From positions 62,001-126,000 of the forward strand of contig CAZQFV010000002.1 in the NCBI GenBank assembly GCA_964592645.1: DNA of 64,000 nucleotides, written 5' to 3'. This stretch comes from CAZQFV01 sp964592645. Its GTDB lineage: Bacteria; Chloroflexota; Chloroflexia; DTKN01. Below, piece after piece: positions 24,021 through 33,249 of this stretch; the first letter of the stretch is position 1, and the number at the start of each line of letters is the position of its first letter. Both the position numbers and the translations under genes were made by a program. Under the pieces are notes generated by a model. That model saw only the letters and a program-made list of their open reading frames with translations, was not told the DNA's origin and did not search any database.

Positions 24021-25913
24021 GTGTCTACTATTCTTACCGCCCGCAATTTGAGCAAACGCTACGGCGCCGCGGAGGTCTTTTCCGGGCTCACCATCTATAT
24101 CCTCGCCGGCCAGCGCATCGCCCTGGTCGGGGTGAACGGCGCCGGCAAGAGCACGTTGCTGCGCATCCTGGCCGGCCGCGAGGAGTACGACGACGGCGAG
24201 ATCATCCGCGCCCGCGGCTTGCGCGTTGCCTACCTTACCCAAGAGGTGGACCTGGAGCTCCGGGGCCCCCTCCTGGAGGTGGCTCGTGCTGCCTTCCCCG
24301 ACCTGGTGGCGATGGAGCGACAGCTACACGCCATGGAAGAGGCCATGGCCGCAGCGACGAGCGCAGAGTGGGCCGCGCTCGCGGAGCGTTACGCCGAATT
24401 GCAGACGCGCTTCGACCTGGCCGGCGGCTACGAGTACGACCGCCGCATCCGTGAGACGTTGGCCGGCCTGGGTTTTCGCGAGGCCGACCTGGAGCGGCCG
24501 GTCGAGTCGCTCAGCGGCGGGGAGCGCACCCGTATGGCGTTGGCCGTCACCCTGCTGCGCGATCCCGACCTCTTGCTCCTCGACGAGCCCACCAACCATT
24601 TGGACATCCAGGCCATCGAGTGGCTGGAGCACTATATCCAGCGCCTCCAGGCCAGCTTGGTGATCATCTCTCACGACCGCCGCTTCCTGGACAACGTGGC
24701 CACCGATACCTGGGACCTGGACTTTGGCAGCCTGCAAAGCTACCCCGGCAACTACAGCCGCTTCCTGGAGCTCAAGGCCGAGCGGCGGGCTCGCCAACTG
24801 GCCGAGTACGAGGCCCAGCAGGAGCACATCGCCAAAGAGGAGGCCTTTGTCCGCCGCTACAAGGCCGGCCAGCGCTCCAAGGAGGCCCGCGGACGGCTGA
24901 AGAAGCTGGCCCACCTGGAGCGCCTGGAGCGCCCCCGCGAACACCGCGCGCTGCAGATCGCCCTCCAGGCCGGCCTGCGCAGCGGCGAGGTCGTCCTGGT
25001 GGCCGAGAGCCTGGCCATCGGCCTGCCGGGCCGCCCGCCCCTCTTCACCTGCCCCGACCTGACCATCCGGCGGCAGGAGCGGGTCGCCCTGGTCGGGCCC
25101 AACGGCTGCGGCAAGACCACCTTCCTGCGGACGATCCTGGGCGAGCTGCCGCCGCGTGCCGGCGAGCTGCAGCTCGGCCGCAGTGTCGTCATCGGCTACT
25201 TTGCCCAGACCCACGACTGGATGGATCCCGAGCAGACCGTGTTGGGAGCGCTCCAGGAGGTCGGCGCCATCCTGGAGGGGCGCGCCCGCAGCCTGCTGGG
25301 CCGCTTCCTCTTCTCCGGCGATGAAATCTATAGGCCGCTGGGCGAGCTGAGCGGCGGGGAGCGCAGCCGCGTGGCCCTGGCCCGGCTGACGCTCACCCCG
25401 GCCAACTTCCTGCTCCTGGACGAGCCGACCAACCACCTGGACATCCAGGCACGCGAGGCGCTGGAAGAGGTGCTGGACGGCTACGAGGGCACGCTGCTGC
25501 TCGTCTCTCACGACCGGGCGCTGATCGACAACCTGGCGACGCAGGTGTGGGTCATTGAGAACGGCCGGCTGATTGTCTTTCCGGGCAACTGGAGCGAGTA
25601 TGCCGAGTTCCGCGACCGGCAGGTTCCGTCGGTGCCCAAGGAGGAGGCCGGCCGTCCGCGCCCCGAGCGCCGCAAGGCGCCCTCGCCCCAGGAGAAACGC
25701 CGGCGCGAGCTCCAGGCCCAGCTTCGGGCAATGGAGGAGGAGATCGCCGCCATGGAAGAGAAGCGCCACACCCTGGAGGCGGAGATGACCCGCGCCAGCG
25801 ACGAGCGCCGCGTCACCCGCCTGGTGGAGCTGGCCCGCGAGCACGAGGCGCTACAGGGGCAACTGAGCCAGCGCTACGGCCGGTGGGCCGAACTCGCCGA
25901 GCAGGTTGAGTAG
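24021..25913 (+). CDS. ABC-F family ATPase (Uup/EttA-like)
   Basis: A soluble 630-residue protein with two ATP-binding domains and no membrane segments, acting on the ribosome during translation. Domain one has GVNGAGKSTLL, LSGGERTRMALA and LLLLDEPTNHLD; domain two has GPNGCGKTTFL, LSGGERSRVALA and LLLDEPTNHLD. The linker between them is basic and helical, and a C-terminal coiled coil (residues about 560-630) resembles Uup/YdiF members. Start GTG at 24021, six bases after the amylase stop. The function could be translation rescue or antibiotic tolerance; the sequence alone does not separate these. Confidence 0.93.
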   Translation: MSTILTARNLSKRYGAAEVFSGLTIYILAGQRIALVGVNGAGKSTLLRILAGREEYDDGEIIRARGLRVAYLTQEVDLELRGPLLEVARAAFPDLVAMERQLHAMEEAMAAATSAEWAALAERYAELQTRFDLAGGYEYDRRIRETLAGLGFREADLERPVESLSGGERTRMALAVTLLRDPDLLLLDEPTNHLDIQAIEWLEHYIQRLQASLVIISHDRRFLDNVATDTWDLDFGSLQSYPGNYSRFLELKAERRARQLAEYEAQQEHIAKEEAFVRRYKAGQRSKEARGRLKKLAHLERLERPREHRALQIALQAGLRSGEVVLVAESLAIGLPGRPPLFTCPDLTIRRQERVALVGPNGCGKTTFLRTILGELPPRAGELQLGRSVVIGYFAQTHDWMDPEQTVLGALQEVGAILEGRARSLLGRFLFSGDEIYRPLGELSGGERSRVALARLTLTPANFLLLDEPTNHLDIQAREALEEVLDGYEGTLLLVSHDRALIDNLATQVWVIENGRLIVFPGNWSEYAEFRDRQVPSVPKEEAGRPRPERRKAPSPQEKRRRELQAQLRAMEEEIAAMEEKRHTLEAEMTRASDERRVTRLVELAREHEALQGQLSQRYGRWAELAEQVE

Positions 25914-26004
25914 AAGTTATCTGCTGGAAAGGCCAAACTGCATGGACTGCGTCGCCGGCGTGTAGGCCGGCCGAAGCGCCGCAGCAGGAAGCGGCCGATG
26001 GCCT

Positions 26005-26041
26005 GGGGCATGTCCCGCCGGGGGATGGCGACATTTGCCCC
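26005..26041. terminator. Stem-loop between convergent ABC-F and porB genes
   Basis: GGGGCA at 26005-26010 pairs with TGCCCC at 26036-26041, and TGTC-CGCC with GGCGACA further in. The structure lies between convergent genes and could serve both, although a strong T tract is lacking on either side. Confidence 0.55.
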
Positions 26042-26958
26042 TACACACATCTCCCCCCCGCCTTCTCCACCAGCCGCCTCCAGCTCTCGTCCACCTCCTC
26101 CTGGATCATCTGGATCTGCTCCTCGGAGAGATGGCGGAAGCGCCCTTGCAGCCGCATGTACTCGCGGATGGGGATCTCCGGCTCCGGCCAGACGGTGATG
26201 GTGTAGCGCTTGCCGTTCTCCACCTCGTAGAGCGGAAAGACCTTGCTCTGCACGGCCAGCCGCGTCAGGCGGATGCTGTCGGAGGCCTCCGCGCGCCAGC
26301 CCGGTGGGCAGGGTGCCAGCAGGTGGATGAACTTGGCCCCGCGGATGGACTGGGCCTTTTTGATCTTGCGGATCATGTCTTCCGGGTAGCCCACCGTGGC
26401 CGTGGCGGTGTAGGGGATGCGGTGGGCGGCCATGATGGCCACGATGTCCTTCTTGGGCTCGTCCTTGGGGTGGGCCACCGGCGTCGTCGTCGTCCAGGCC
26501 ATGTAGGGGGTGGCCGAGGAGCGCTGGATGCCGGTGTTCATGTAGGCCTCGTTGTCGTAGCAGAAGTAGATGAAGTCGTCGTTGCGCTCGACCGCTCCGG
26601 AGAGGGCCTGGATGCCGATGTCGAAGGTGCCGCCGTCGCCGGCCCAGCCGATGACGGTGATCTCTTCCTGCCCCAACGCCTTGAGGCCGGCGCGGATGCC
26701 GGCGGCCATGGCCCCGGTCGTCTCGAACGCGGTGTGGTAGATCGGCACGCCCAGCGAGGAGTAGGGGAAGGGGCCGGCGATGATCGACCAGCAGCAGGCC
26801 GGGATGACGACCATCGTGTTCGGGCCCAACGCTTTGAGCGCGTAGCGCATGGAGAGCGCGCCGCCGCAGCCCGGACAGGCCACGTGCCCCGGGATGAGCA
26901 GCTCTCCCTCGGGAAGGGTATAGTTCGGGCGATGCCCCAGCAGCTTCTGTTCGCTCAT
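26041..26958 (-). CDS. porB: 2-oxoacid:ferredoxin oxidoreductase, beta subunit
   Basis: A 305-residue thiamine diphosphate-binding subunit of the enzyme that oxidatively decarboxylates a 2-oxoacid to acyl-CoA with ferredoxin as acceptor. The cluster-binding CPGCGGALSMRY lies near residue 28, and the TPP/magnesium motif GWAGDGGTFDIG with YDNEAYMNTG is near residues 105-145. Its ATG overlaps the alpha subunit stop (ATGA). It is the last gene of a seven-gene minus-strand run. Pyruvate and branched-chain 2-oxoacids are both possible substrates; the ptb and buk genes upstream favour the latter. Confidence 0.93.
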   Translation of the reverse strand: MSEQKLLGHRPNYTLPEGELLIPGHVACPGCGGALSMRYALKALGPNTMVVIPACCWSIIAGPFPYSSLGVPIYHTAFETTGAMAAGIRAGLKALGQEEITVIGWAGDGGTFDIGIQALSGAVERNDDFIYFCYDNEAYMNTGIQRSSATPYMAWTTTTPVAHPKDEPKKDIVAIMAAHRIPYTATATVGYPEDMIRKIKKAQSIRGAKFIHLLAPCPPGWRAEASDSIRLTRLAVQSKVFPLYEVENGKRYTITVWPEPEIPIREYMRLQGRFRHLSEEQIQMIQEEVDESWRRLVEKAGGRCV

Positions 26959-28109
26959 GCTTTCACCCCTATCCAGATGATCGGCGAGTCCGGCGTGTCG
27001 TGCGTGAGGGTATGTTCGGCGACCTGGCGGATCGTCGTCGGCGTCACGTCGCGGCCGCCCAGGCCCAGGACGTAGTCGAAGAGCGGCGTCCGCAGGCTGC
27101 TATTATAGAGGGCGGCCTTGATCTCCTCTCCAAAGACCCCGCACTGGCCGAAGGTCAGGTTGCGGTCCAGCACGGCGATCTTGTTCACGCTGCGCAGCGC
27201 GGCCACCACGTCGGGTACCGGGAACGGACGGAAGAGACGCATCTTGACCAGCCCGATGGGGAGGCCCTCAGCGCGCATGGCGTCGATCACGTCGCGGGCC
27301 GTGCTGGTGATGGTGCTGGAGGTGACCAAGGCCACCTCGGCCCCCTCCATACGGTACGATTCGACCAGTCCGTAGGAGCGACCAAAGGTCTGCCCGTACG
27401 CCCGGTCCACCTGGCGCGCCACGTCGAGCGCCCGGTCCATCGCCAACTGCATCTTGTAGCGCAGCTCGAACCATTCGCCGGGCGTGACCAGGGCGTTGAA
27501 GGCGTGGGGGGCGGCGATATCCAGCTTCCACTCCGGATGGAAGGGCGGGAGGAACTCGTCTACCTTGGCCTGGTCGGGGATATCCACCACCTCGGAGGTA
27601 TGGGAGAGGACGAAAGCGTCGATGACCACCATGGCCGGCAGGCTGACGGTCTCGGCGACCCTGTACGCCTGGATGACGGTATCCAGCGCCTCCTGGTTGT
27701 CCTCGCAGTAGTACTGCAGCCAACCGGTGTCGCGCTGGGCCAGGGTGTCGCTCTGCTCGGTCCAGACCGACCAGCCGGGGGCGATGCCACGGTTGACGCA
27801 GCCCATGACGATGGGGTGCCGGCCGCCGGCCGCCCAGTGCAGCATCTCGTGCATCAGCAGCAGCCCCTGGCCCGATGTGGCGGTAAAGGCCCGCGCGCCG
27901 GTCGCCGAGGCCCCGATGGAGGCGGCCATCGCCGAGTGCTCCGATTCCACCTTGATGAAGACGGCGTCCATCTCGCCGTCCGCCGTGAAGGAGGCCAGCT
28001 TCTCGATGATGGTGGTCTGCGGGGTGATCGGGTAGGCCGCCACCACCTGGGCGCGGCTCAGCTTTGCTCCGTAGGCAATGGCCGTATTTCCCGTGATCAC
28101 TTTTTCCAT
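26955..28109 (-). CDS. porA: 2-oxoacid:ferredoxin oxidoreductase, alpha subunit
   Basis: A 384-residue alpha subunit. It starts MEKVITGNTAIAYGAKLSR and continues with VVAAYPITPQTTIIE, the typical N-terminal pyrimidine-binding face of PorA. FTATSGQGLLLMHEMLHWA and IGLVKMRLFRPFP are further family landmarks. The ATG at 28109 has GGAGG ten bases upstream and overlaps the end of the upstream iron-sulfur gene by 13 bases. Fusion to neither the gamma nor the delta subunit is seen; four subunits are encoded across this locus. Confidence 0.93.
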   Translation of the reverse strand: MEKVITGNTAIAYGAKLSRAQVVAAYPITPQTTIIEKLASFTADGEMDAVFIKVESEHSAMAASIGASATGARAFTATSGQGLLLMHEMLHWAAGGRHPIVMGCVNRGIAPGWSVWTEQSDTLAQRDTGWLQYYCEDNQEALDTVIQAYRVAETVSLPAMVVIDAFVLSHTSEVVDIPDQAKVDEFLPPFHPEWKLDIAAPHAFNALVTPGEWFELRYKMQLAMDRALDVARQVDRAYGQTFGRSYGLVESYRMEGAEVALVTSSTITSTARDVIDAMRAEGLPIGLVKMRLFRPFPVPDVVAALRSVNKIAVLDRNLTFGQCGVFGEEIKAALYNSSLRTPLFDYVLGLGGRDVTPTTIRQVAEHTLTHDTPDSPIIWIGVKA

Positions 28110-29854
28110 AGCAGCTCTTCCTCCATCGTGATGGCGTGCCGCGGGCACTCGGCGGCGCAGATGCCGCACCCCTTGCAATAGTCATAGTCCACTTCGAAGA
28201 AGGGGTAGGCGGGATATTCCCGGCTCCAATCGCCCCGCCGGAGAATGCTGATGTCCGGGCAAAAGACCAGGCAGTTGTCGCAGCGGTTGCAGGTGCCGCA
28301 GGAGAAGCAGCGCAGGCCCTCGGCCACGACGGTCTCCTCGTCCAGCCCGAGGTTCGATTCGCCGAAATCGCCCAGGCGCTCCCCGGCCGGGCGGTGGCGC
28401 TCCGCAGGCCGCGCCGCAAAGTGCAGGTGGGCCCGGTTGAGCTCCTCGAAGGAGACCACGTCGGGCGCCATGGGGCGGGGGGCGGCGTGCACGTTGCGAT
28501 CGAGGGGCGGGAACTCGCCGTGGGGCTCGCCGCGCAGGGCGCGGTCGATGGCCAATGCCGCGCGCTTGCCCGAGCCGATGGCCGCCGTGACCGTGCCCAG
28601 GCCGGTGGCGGCGTCTCCGCCGGCGTAGACCCGCTCCTGGGTCGTCTTGCCGCACAGCTCGATGCGGATGGCCCCTTTCTCCTGTCCGACGCCGGCCGGC
28701 AGGCAGGATAGGTCGGCCTCCTGGCCCAGCGCCGGGATGACGGTATCGGCTTCCAGGTCGAACTCGGAGCCGGGGATCGGCTCCGGCCGGCGCCGGCCCG
28801 AGGCGTCGGGCTCGCCCAACTGCATGCGCACGCAGCGCAGCCCGCGCACCCGTCCCCCCTCGCAGAGCAGCCGCACCGGCGCGGCCAGGAAGTGAAAGTC
28901 GACCCCTTCCTCCTCGGCCTCGTTCACCTCCTCGGCGATGGCCGGCATCTCGGCCCGCGAGCGGCGGTAGACCACGGTGACCTCGCTCCCCAGGCGGCGC
29001 GCGGCCCGCGCGGCGTCCATCGCCGTGTTGCCGCCGCCGATGACGGCGACGCGCTTCCCGATCTCCACCTTTTCCCCCAGGTTCAGCCGTTTGAGGAAGA
29101 CCAGGCCGTGCAGCACGCCGGCCGTCTCCTCGCCGGGCACGCCCAGCGCCCGGCTCATCTGCTGGCCGACGGCCAGGAAGACGGCCGCGTAGCCGGCGAG
29201 GTCATCCCAGGAGAGGTTGGCGCCCAGCTTCCGGCCGGTGAGGATCTCGACCCCCAGCGCCTGGATGGCGGCGATCTCCCGGTCCAGGACATCGCGCGGC
29301 AGGCGGTAGGCGGGGATGCCGGTGCGCAGCATGCCGCCCGGCAGCGGGTCGGCCTCGTACACCGTTACCGGGTAGCCCTGCCGGGCCAGGTGATAGGCGC
29401 AGGACAGGCCGGCCGGCCCCGATCCGATCACCGCCACCTTTTCGCTGCGCGTCGGCTGCTGCGGCGCGGGGGCCAGCCCCTGGGCCGCGGCCCAGTCCGC
29501 CAGGAAACGTTCGGCGTGGTGGATGGCGATGGCCCCGCCCATCCGCTCGCGGTTGCACTGCATCTCGCACGGATGGGGGCAGACCCGCCCGCATACGCCG
29601 GGGAAGGGGTTCTCCCGCCGCAGCACCTCCCAGGCCTCGGCGAAGCGCCGGTCGGCCAACAGGCCAAGCCAGGCGACGATATCTTCGCCGGCCGGGCAGG
29701 CGTCGTTGCACGGGGGCGTGCGCTCGCGATAGACCGGGCGCATATAGCGCCAGGAGCCGGTCTTGTTGTACAGGGTGCTGGCGATAGAGGCCGGCATCGG
29801 GGGCATCTCGTCGGCCGAGTGAAAGACGACGACCTTGACCTCGCGTTTGGGCAT
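28097..29854 (-). CDS. Iron-sulfur flavoprotein: GltD-like oxidoreductase fused to a PorD-type ferredoxin domain
   Basis: A 585-residue protein. The N-terminal part has cysteines CNDACPAGED and CGRVCPHPCEMQCNRE for iron-sulfur clusters, as in glutamate synthase small subunit-like proteins. An FAD site VIGSGPAGLSCAYHLA lies near residue 145 and an NAD(P) site VIGGGNTAMDAARAA near residue 270. The C-terminal 80 residues hold a cysteine cluster CFSCGTCNRCDNCLVFCP and a ferredoxin motif CKGCGICAAECP. In place of the usual small delta subunit, this fusion could pass electrons between the 2-oxoacid oxidoreductase and NAD(P). The ATG at 29854 was taken as start. Confidence 0.9.
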   Translation of the reverse strand: MPKREVKVVVFHSADEMPPMPASIASTLYNKTGSWRYMRPVYRERTPPCNDACPAGEDIVAWLGLLADRRFAEAWEVLRRENPFPGVCGRVCPHPCEMQCNRERMGGAIAIHHAERFLADWAAAQGLAPAPQQPTRSEKVAVIGSGPAGLSCAYHLARQGYPVTVYEADPLPGGMLRTGIPAYRLPRDVLDREIAAIQALGVEILTGRKLGANLSWDDLAGYAAVFLAVGQQMSRALGVPGEETAGVLHGLVFLKRLNLGEKVEIGKRVAVIGGGNTAMDAARAARRLGSEVTVVYRRSRAEMPAIAEEVNEAEEEGVDFHFLAAPVRLLCEGGRVRGLRCVRMQLGEPDASGRRRPEPIPGSEFDLEADTVIPALGQEADLSCLPAGVGQEKGAIRIELCGKTTQERVYAGGDAATGLGTVTAAIGSGKRAALAIDRALRGEPHGEFPPLDRNVHAAPRPMAPDVVSFEELNRAHLHFAARPAERHRPAGERLGDFGESNLGLDEETVVAEGLRCFSCGTCNRCDNCLVFCPDISILRRGDWSREYPAYPFFEVDYDYCKGCGICAAECPRHAITMEEELLWKK

Positions 29855-29933
29855 GGTGGAGATTCCTCCTTGTCCTTGGGGAAAACTCGCGGCACCTGGG
29901 ACACGGCGCGCGCCGCGTCCCTTGCCGCATCTC

Positions 29934-30488
29934 CTACGGCGCGATGCGAACGCTCTCGGCGGCCTCCAGCACCGCCGCCACGTTTTCCTCCGGCCGGAGG
30001 GGGACAGCGGCGCGCACCGCGGCGCTCAGCGCCTCCAGCCCGATGATCCCCGTCAGGCGGGAGAAGGCGCCCAGGATGGCCGTGTTGACGATAGGGGCGT
30101 TGCGCGGGCCCAGGTGGTATTTGAAGGCGATGTGGTTGGCGTCGACGGTGGCGACGCGAAAACGCTCGTGTAGGCCGAAGGCGGTCGGGTCGTCGGCGCT
30201 GTTGAGCAGGACGTGACCGCCTGCCTTTAGCCCGGCGGTCACGTCCAGCACCTCGAGCAGCGTCGGGTCCAGGATGACGATGTGGTCGGGTTGATAGATC
30301 TGGCAGCGGATGCGGATCGGTCGGTCGGCGATGCGCGTAAAGGCCATCACCGGGGCGCCGCGCCGCTCGACGCCGAACGCCGGGAACGACTGCACCCGCT
30401 TGCCCTCGTGAAAGGCGGCGTCGGCCAGGACCTCCGAGGCTACCACCACCCCCTGCCCCCCGCGCCCGTGGAACCGTATCTCGATCAT
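29934..30488 (-). CDS. porC: 2-oxoacid:ferredoxin oxidoreductase, gamma subunit
   Basis: A 184-residue gamma subunit: IRFHGRGGQGVVVASEVLA at the N-terminus and VQSFPAFGVERRGAPVMAF are the classical PorC/VorC signature. It lies 79 bases upstream of the fused delta-like gene in the same direction and 51 bases after ptb. Length is normal. It binds part of the CoA/acyl transfer interface in characterised enzymes. Confidence 0.93.
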   Translation of the reverse strand: MIEIRFHGRGGQGVVVASEVLADAAFHEGKRVQSFPAFGVERRGAPVMAFTRIADRPIRIRCQIYQPDHIVILDPTLLEVLDVTAGLKAGGHVLLNSADDPTAFGLHERFRVATVDANHIAFKYHLGPRNAPIVNTAILGAFSRLTGIIGLEALSAAVRAAVPLRPEENVAAVLEAAESVRIAP

Positions 30489-30539
30489 CGGCAGCCCTCC
30501 ATCGCGTTTACACGTTCGCCCGTTTGCCGTGCCTTGGGC

Positions 30540-31442
30540 CTATGCGGACATCAGGACGCCCAGCACGATCGACATCATCTTGGCCTCGTGTGTGTCCGCC
30601 CGCGAGGGCAGGATCAGCGGCATCCGGGCCCCGACGACGACGCCGGCCATGTTGGAGTGTGCAAAGTAGATGATCGCCTTGGCCAGGGAGTTGCCGGCTT
30701 CCAGGTCGGGGGCGATCAGGATGTCGGCCCGGCCGGCCACGTCCCCGCGGATGCCCTTGATGCGCGCGGCGTCGGGCGAGATGGCGTTGTCCAGGGCCAG
30801 GGGGCCGTCCACGATGCCGCCGTAGATCTGGCCGCGGTCGGCCATCTTGGAGAGGTTGGCGGCGTCCATGGTCGAGGGGATCTTGGGGTTGACCATCTCG
30901 GCCGCCGCCAGCACGGCCACGCGCGGGGTCTCGATGCCCAGGCGATGGGCGACGTCGATGGCGTTCTGGACGATGTGCATCTTGTCCTCGAGCGTCGGGG
31001 CGACGACGACGCCGGCGTCGCTCAGCAGGATGAGCCGGTCGAATCCGGGGATGTCGAAGACGGCCACGTGGGTCAGGAGCTTGCCGGTGCGCAGGCCGGC
31101 CTCCGGGTTCAGGGCGGCCTTCAGGAAGTCGGCGGTAAAGATCTTGCCCTTCATCGCGCAGTGCGCTTCCCCACGGGCCACCAGTTCGATCGCCTTTTCC
31201 GCGGCCGCCCGCCGATCGGGCTCCTCCACGATCTGCATGTTGCTGATGTCCACCCCGTGGGCCGCCGCCTCCTGCTGGATCGCCTTGCGGTCGCCGGTGA
31301 GGATAAAGTTGGCGATGCCCCGCTCCTCGGCGTCGCGCGCCGCCAGGAGCGCCTCGTGGTCCTGGGCGTCGGCGATCGCCACGGTGCGCGGGCCCAGCCG
31401 TTTGGCCTCCTCGCGCAGTTGGGCAAAGTTGCGGATGAGCAT
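30540..31442 (-). CDS. ptb: Phosphate butyryltransferase (phosphate acyltransferase family)
   Basis: A 300-residue phosphate acyltransferase, the length of Ptb, not of long Pta. It converts butyryl- or branched acyl-CoA plus phosphate to acyl phosphate. Visible motifs are ANFILTGDR, AHCAMKGKIFTADFLKAAL, DAGVVVAPTLEDK and ADILIAPDLEAGNSLAKAI, the last typical of Ptb. With buk in the same run it forms the acyl-CoA to acid plus ATP route. Phosphate acetyltransferase activity cannot be excluded. A small membrane protein gene sits between it and buk. Confidence 0.92.
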   Translation of the reverse strand: MLIRNFAQLREEAKRLGPRTVAIADAQDHEALLAARDAEERGIANFILTGDRKAIQQEAAAHGVDISNMQIVEEPDRRAAAEKAIELVARGEAHCAMKGKIFTADFLKAALNPEAGLRTGKLLTHVAVFDIPGFDRLILLSDAGVVVAPTLEDKMHIVQNAIDVAHRLGIETPRVAVLAAAEMVNPKIPSTMDAANLSKMADRGQIYGGIVDGPLALDNAISPDAARIKGIRGDVAGRADILIAPDLEAGNSLAKAIIYFAHSNMAGVVVGARMPLILPSRADTHEAKMMSIVLGVLMSA

Positions 31443-31455
31443 AGTGCCCCTCCTA

Positions 31456-31860
31456 TCAGTCTCGGTACTTGAGCCAGCCGATCAACCCGCGGATCAAGTC
31501 GTAGATGCCATAGAGGACCGCGCCCCAGGCGATGACATAGGTGCCCCCGAAGGAGCCCGACCTGGCCAGGTTGTAGGAGATCACCGTGACAACGATCCCG
31601 CCGATCGCCCAGAGGACGCCGGAGAGCATCGCCCGCTTGTACTTGGCGGCCATCACCTGCCGCCCCTCGGGGGACTCCTGGTAGGCCTTGAGCGCCTGCT
31701 GCCCCTGCCCCACCAGGGCGGCAGCGTTCTCCTTGCTCAGGCCCTGCTTCTCTAGCTCCTTGGCGATCTGGGCCGGCCGCTTGCCCTGGGCCAGTTGCTG
31801 GACCACGTTGTTGAGCATCTCCTGGGGATACTGCCCGCTGGGAACCATACCCTCGGTCAT
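31456..31860 (-). CDS. Small two-helix membrane protein
   Basis: A 134-residue protein. The first 75 residues are helical and polar, with a repeated Gln/Ala/Lys pattern (QLAQGKRPAQIAKELEKQGL and AAALVGQGQQALKAYQ) that resembles a small helical regulatory domain; two membrane helices follow (about 80-100 and 108-125). The family is not recognised. It lies between buk and ptb with 13 bases to ptb and so is probably co-transcribed. Such N-terminal helical plus membrane proteins occur in other Chloroflexota, with unknown role. Confidence 0.75.
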   Translation of the reverse strand: MTEGMVPSGQYPQEMLNNVVQQLAQGKRPAQIAKELEKQGLSKENAAALVGQGQQALKAYQESPEGRQVMAAKYKRAMLSGVLWAIGGIVVTVISYNLARSGSFGGTYVIAWGAVLYGIYDLIRGLIGWLKYRD

Positions 31861-31930
31861 TGGAATTCTCCTCCTTGAGTTTGTTTCTGGGCATTATACA
31901 ACGAAACGGGCTGGAAACCAACTTCCCGGC

Positions 31931-33022
31931 CTATCCGCCGCGCGGCGCATAGTCCCGCGCCTCCTCTTCCCCCCGCAGCACCCGCAGCGCGCCCTGGGCC
32001 AGGGCCAGCATCTCGTCCTCTCCCGGGTAGACCAGCACCGGGGCGATAAAGGCTACCCGTTCGCGGATCCACTCCACCAGGTCCTTCCAGCGGGCCACGC
32101 CGCCGGTGATGATGATGGCGTCCACCTGCCCCAGCAGCACCGTGGCCATGGCCCCGATCTCCTTGGCGATCTGGTAGGCCATCGCCTGCGACACCAGCCG
32201 GGCCCGCTCGTCGCCTTCGGCGATGCGCTTCTCCACCTCGATCGTCGAGTTGGTCCCCAGGTGCGACACCAACCCACCCCCGCCGACCAGGCGCTTCTTC
32301 AACTCCTCCTTGGTGTACTGCCCGGAGTAGCACATCTCGATCAGGTCGGTGAGGGGCAGGGTTCCGCTGCGCTCGGGGGCAAAGGGGCCGGCGTCCAGGG
32401 CGTTGTTCACGTCCACCATCCGCCCGCGGCGGTGGGCGGTGACCGAGATGCCCCCGCCCAGGTGGGCGACGATCATGTTCATCTCCGCGTAGCGCCGGCC
32501 CTGGTCGGCCGCGGCCCGCCGGGCGACCGCCTTGATGTTCAGGGCGTGGGAGAGGCTCTTGCGCTCCACCTCGGCCAGGCCGGAGATGCGCGCCAGGTCG
32601 TCGAACTCGTCCACGGCGACAGGGTCCACGGTAAAGGACGGGACGGCGGCCCGCCCGGCGATCTCCTGCGCGATGAGCACGCCCAGGTTAGAGGCATGCT
32701 CCCGCGGGCCGGGCTCGCGCATCTCGTCCAGCATGGCGGCGTTCACCCGGTAGGTCCCGCTCTCCAGCGGTTTGAAGAGCCCGCCCCGCCCGACCACGGC
32801 GCTCAGGCTGTCCAGGGCGATGCCGTTCCGCTCCAACCAGCGCAGCACGCTGTCGCGGCGAAAGGCGTACTGGTCGGCGATGTGGGCGAAGGAGGCCAGC
32901 TCGTCCGCGTTGTAGCGCAGCGTCTCCTGCAGCAAGGGGGTATCGTTCTCGAAGAGGGCGACCTTGGTCGACGTGGAACCGGGGTTGATCACCAGGACGC
33001 GGTAGGTCTGCTCTGCGGACAT
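31931..33022 (-). CDS. buk: Butyrate kinase
   Basis: A 363-residue ASKHA-fold kinase that makes ATP and butyrate, or a branched-chain acid, from the acyl phosphate. The N-terminal signature is VINPGSTSTKVALF at residues 11-24; AHLGGGISVTAHRRGRMVDV and ITGGVARWKDLVEWI complete the family pattern. Length fits Buk better than acetate kinase (about 400). It is the first gene of the minus-strand fermentation operon, behind a promoter at 33095-33123. Confidence 0.94.
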   Translation of the reverse strand: MSAEQTYRVLVINPGSTSTKVALFENDTPLLQETLRYNADELASFAHIADQYAFRRDSVLRWLERNGIALDSLSAVVGRGGLFKPLESGTYRVNAAMLDEMREPGPREHASNLGVLIAQEIAGRAAVPSFTVDPVAVDEFDDLARISGLAEVERKSLSHALNIKAVARRAAADQGRRYAEMNMIVAHLGGGISVTAHRRGRMVDVNNALDAGPFAPERSGTLPLTDLIEMCYSGQYTKEELKKRLVGGGGLVSHLGTNSTIEVEKRIAEGDERARLVSQAMAYQIAKEIGAMATVLLGQVDAIIITGGVARWKDLVEWIRERVAFIAPVLVYPGEDEMLALAQGALRVLRGEEEARDYAPRGG

Positions 33023-33094
33023 CGAGCGCTCCTTTGTGCTCGGTCTCTATCTTGCCGGCGGTCTCCTCCACTCGCCGTTGAGCGGGCTGGTGGA

Positions 33095-33123
33095 AGTTTA
33101 CCACAAGCCCTGCCAAAACGCAA
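33095..33123 (-). promoter_or_regulatory. Promoter of the buk-ptb-por operon
   Basis: On the minus strand TTGCGT (33118-33123), 17-base spacer, TAAACT (33095-33100), about 70 bases before the buk start. The following gaps between genes are 13 to 79 bases or overlaps, so one promoter may drive all seven genes. Confidence 0.6.
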
Positions 33124-33189
33124 ACATTGTATTGGGTAGCGGGTGTGGGGTCCTGGGGATTGGGCCTCTGCCCGGGAGCCGATACCGAT

Positions 33190-33218
33190 TTGCGCCCCGG
33201 CTTATAGCGTAGTACAAT
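33190..33218 (+). promoter_or_regulatory. Promoter for the glycosyltransferase gene at 33250
   Basis: TTGCGC at 33190-33195, 17-base spacer, TACAAT at 33213-33218; 31 bases before the predicted TTG start. Confidence 0.6.
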
Positions 33219-33249
33219 ACGCCCCAGACTTCTGAGGCGAGGTGCCCCA

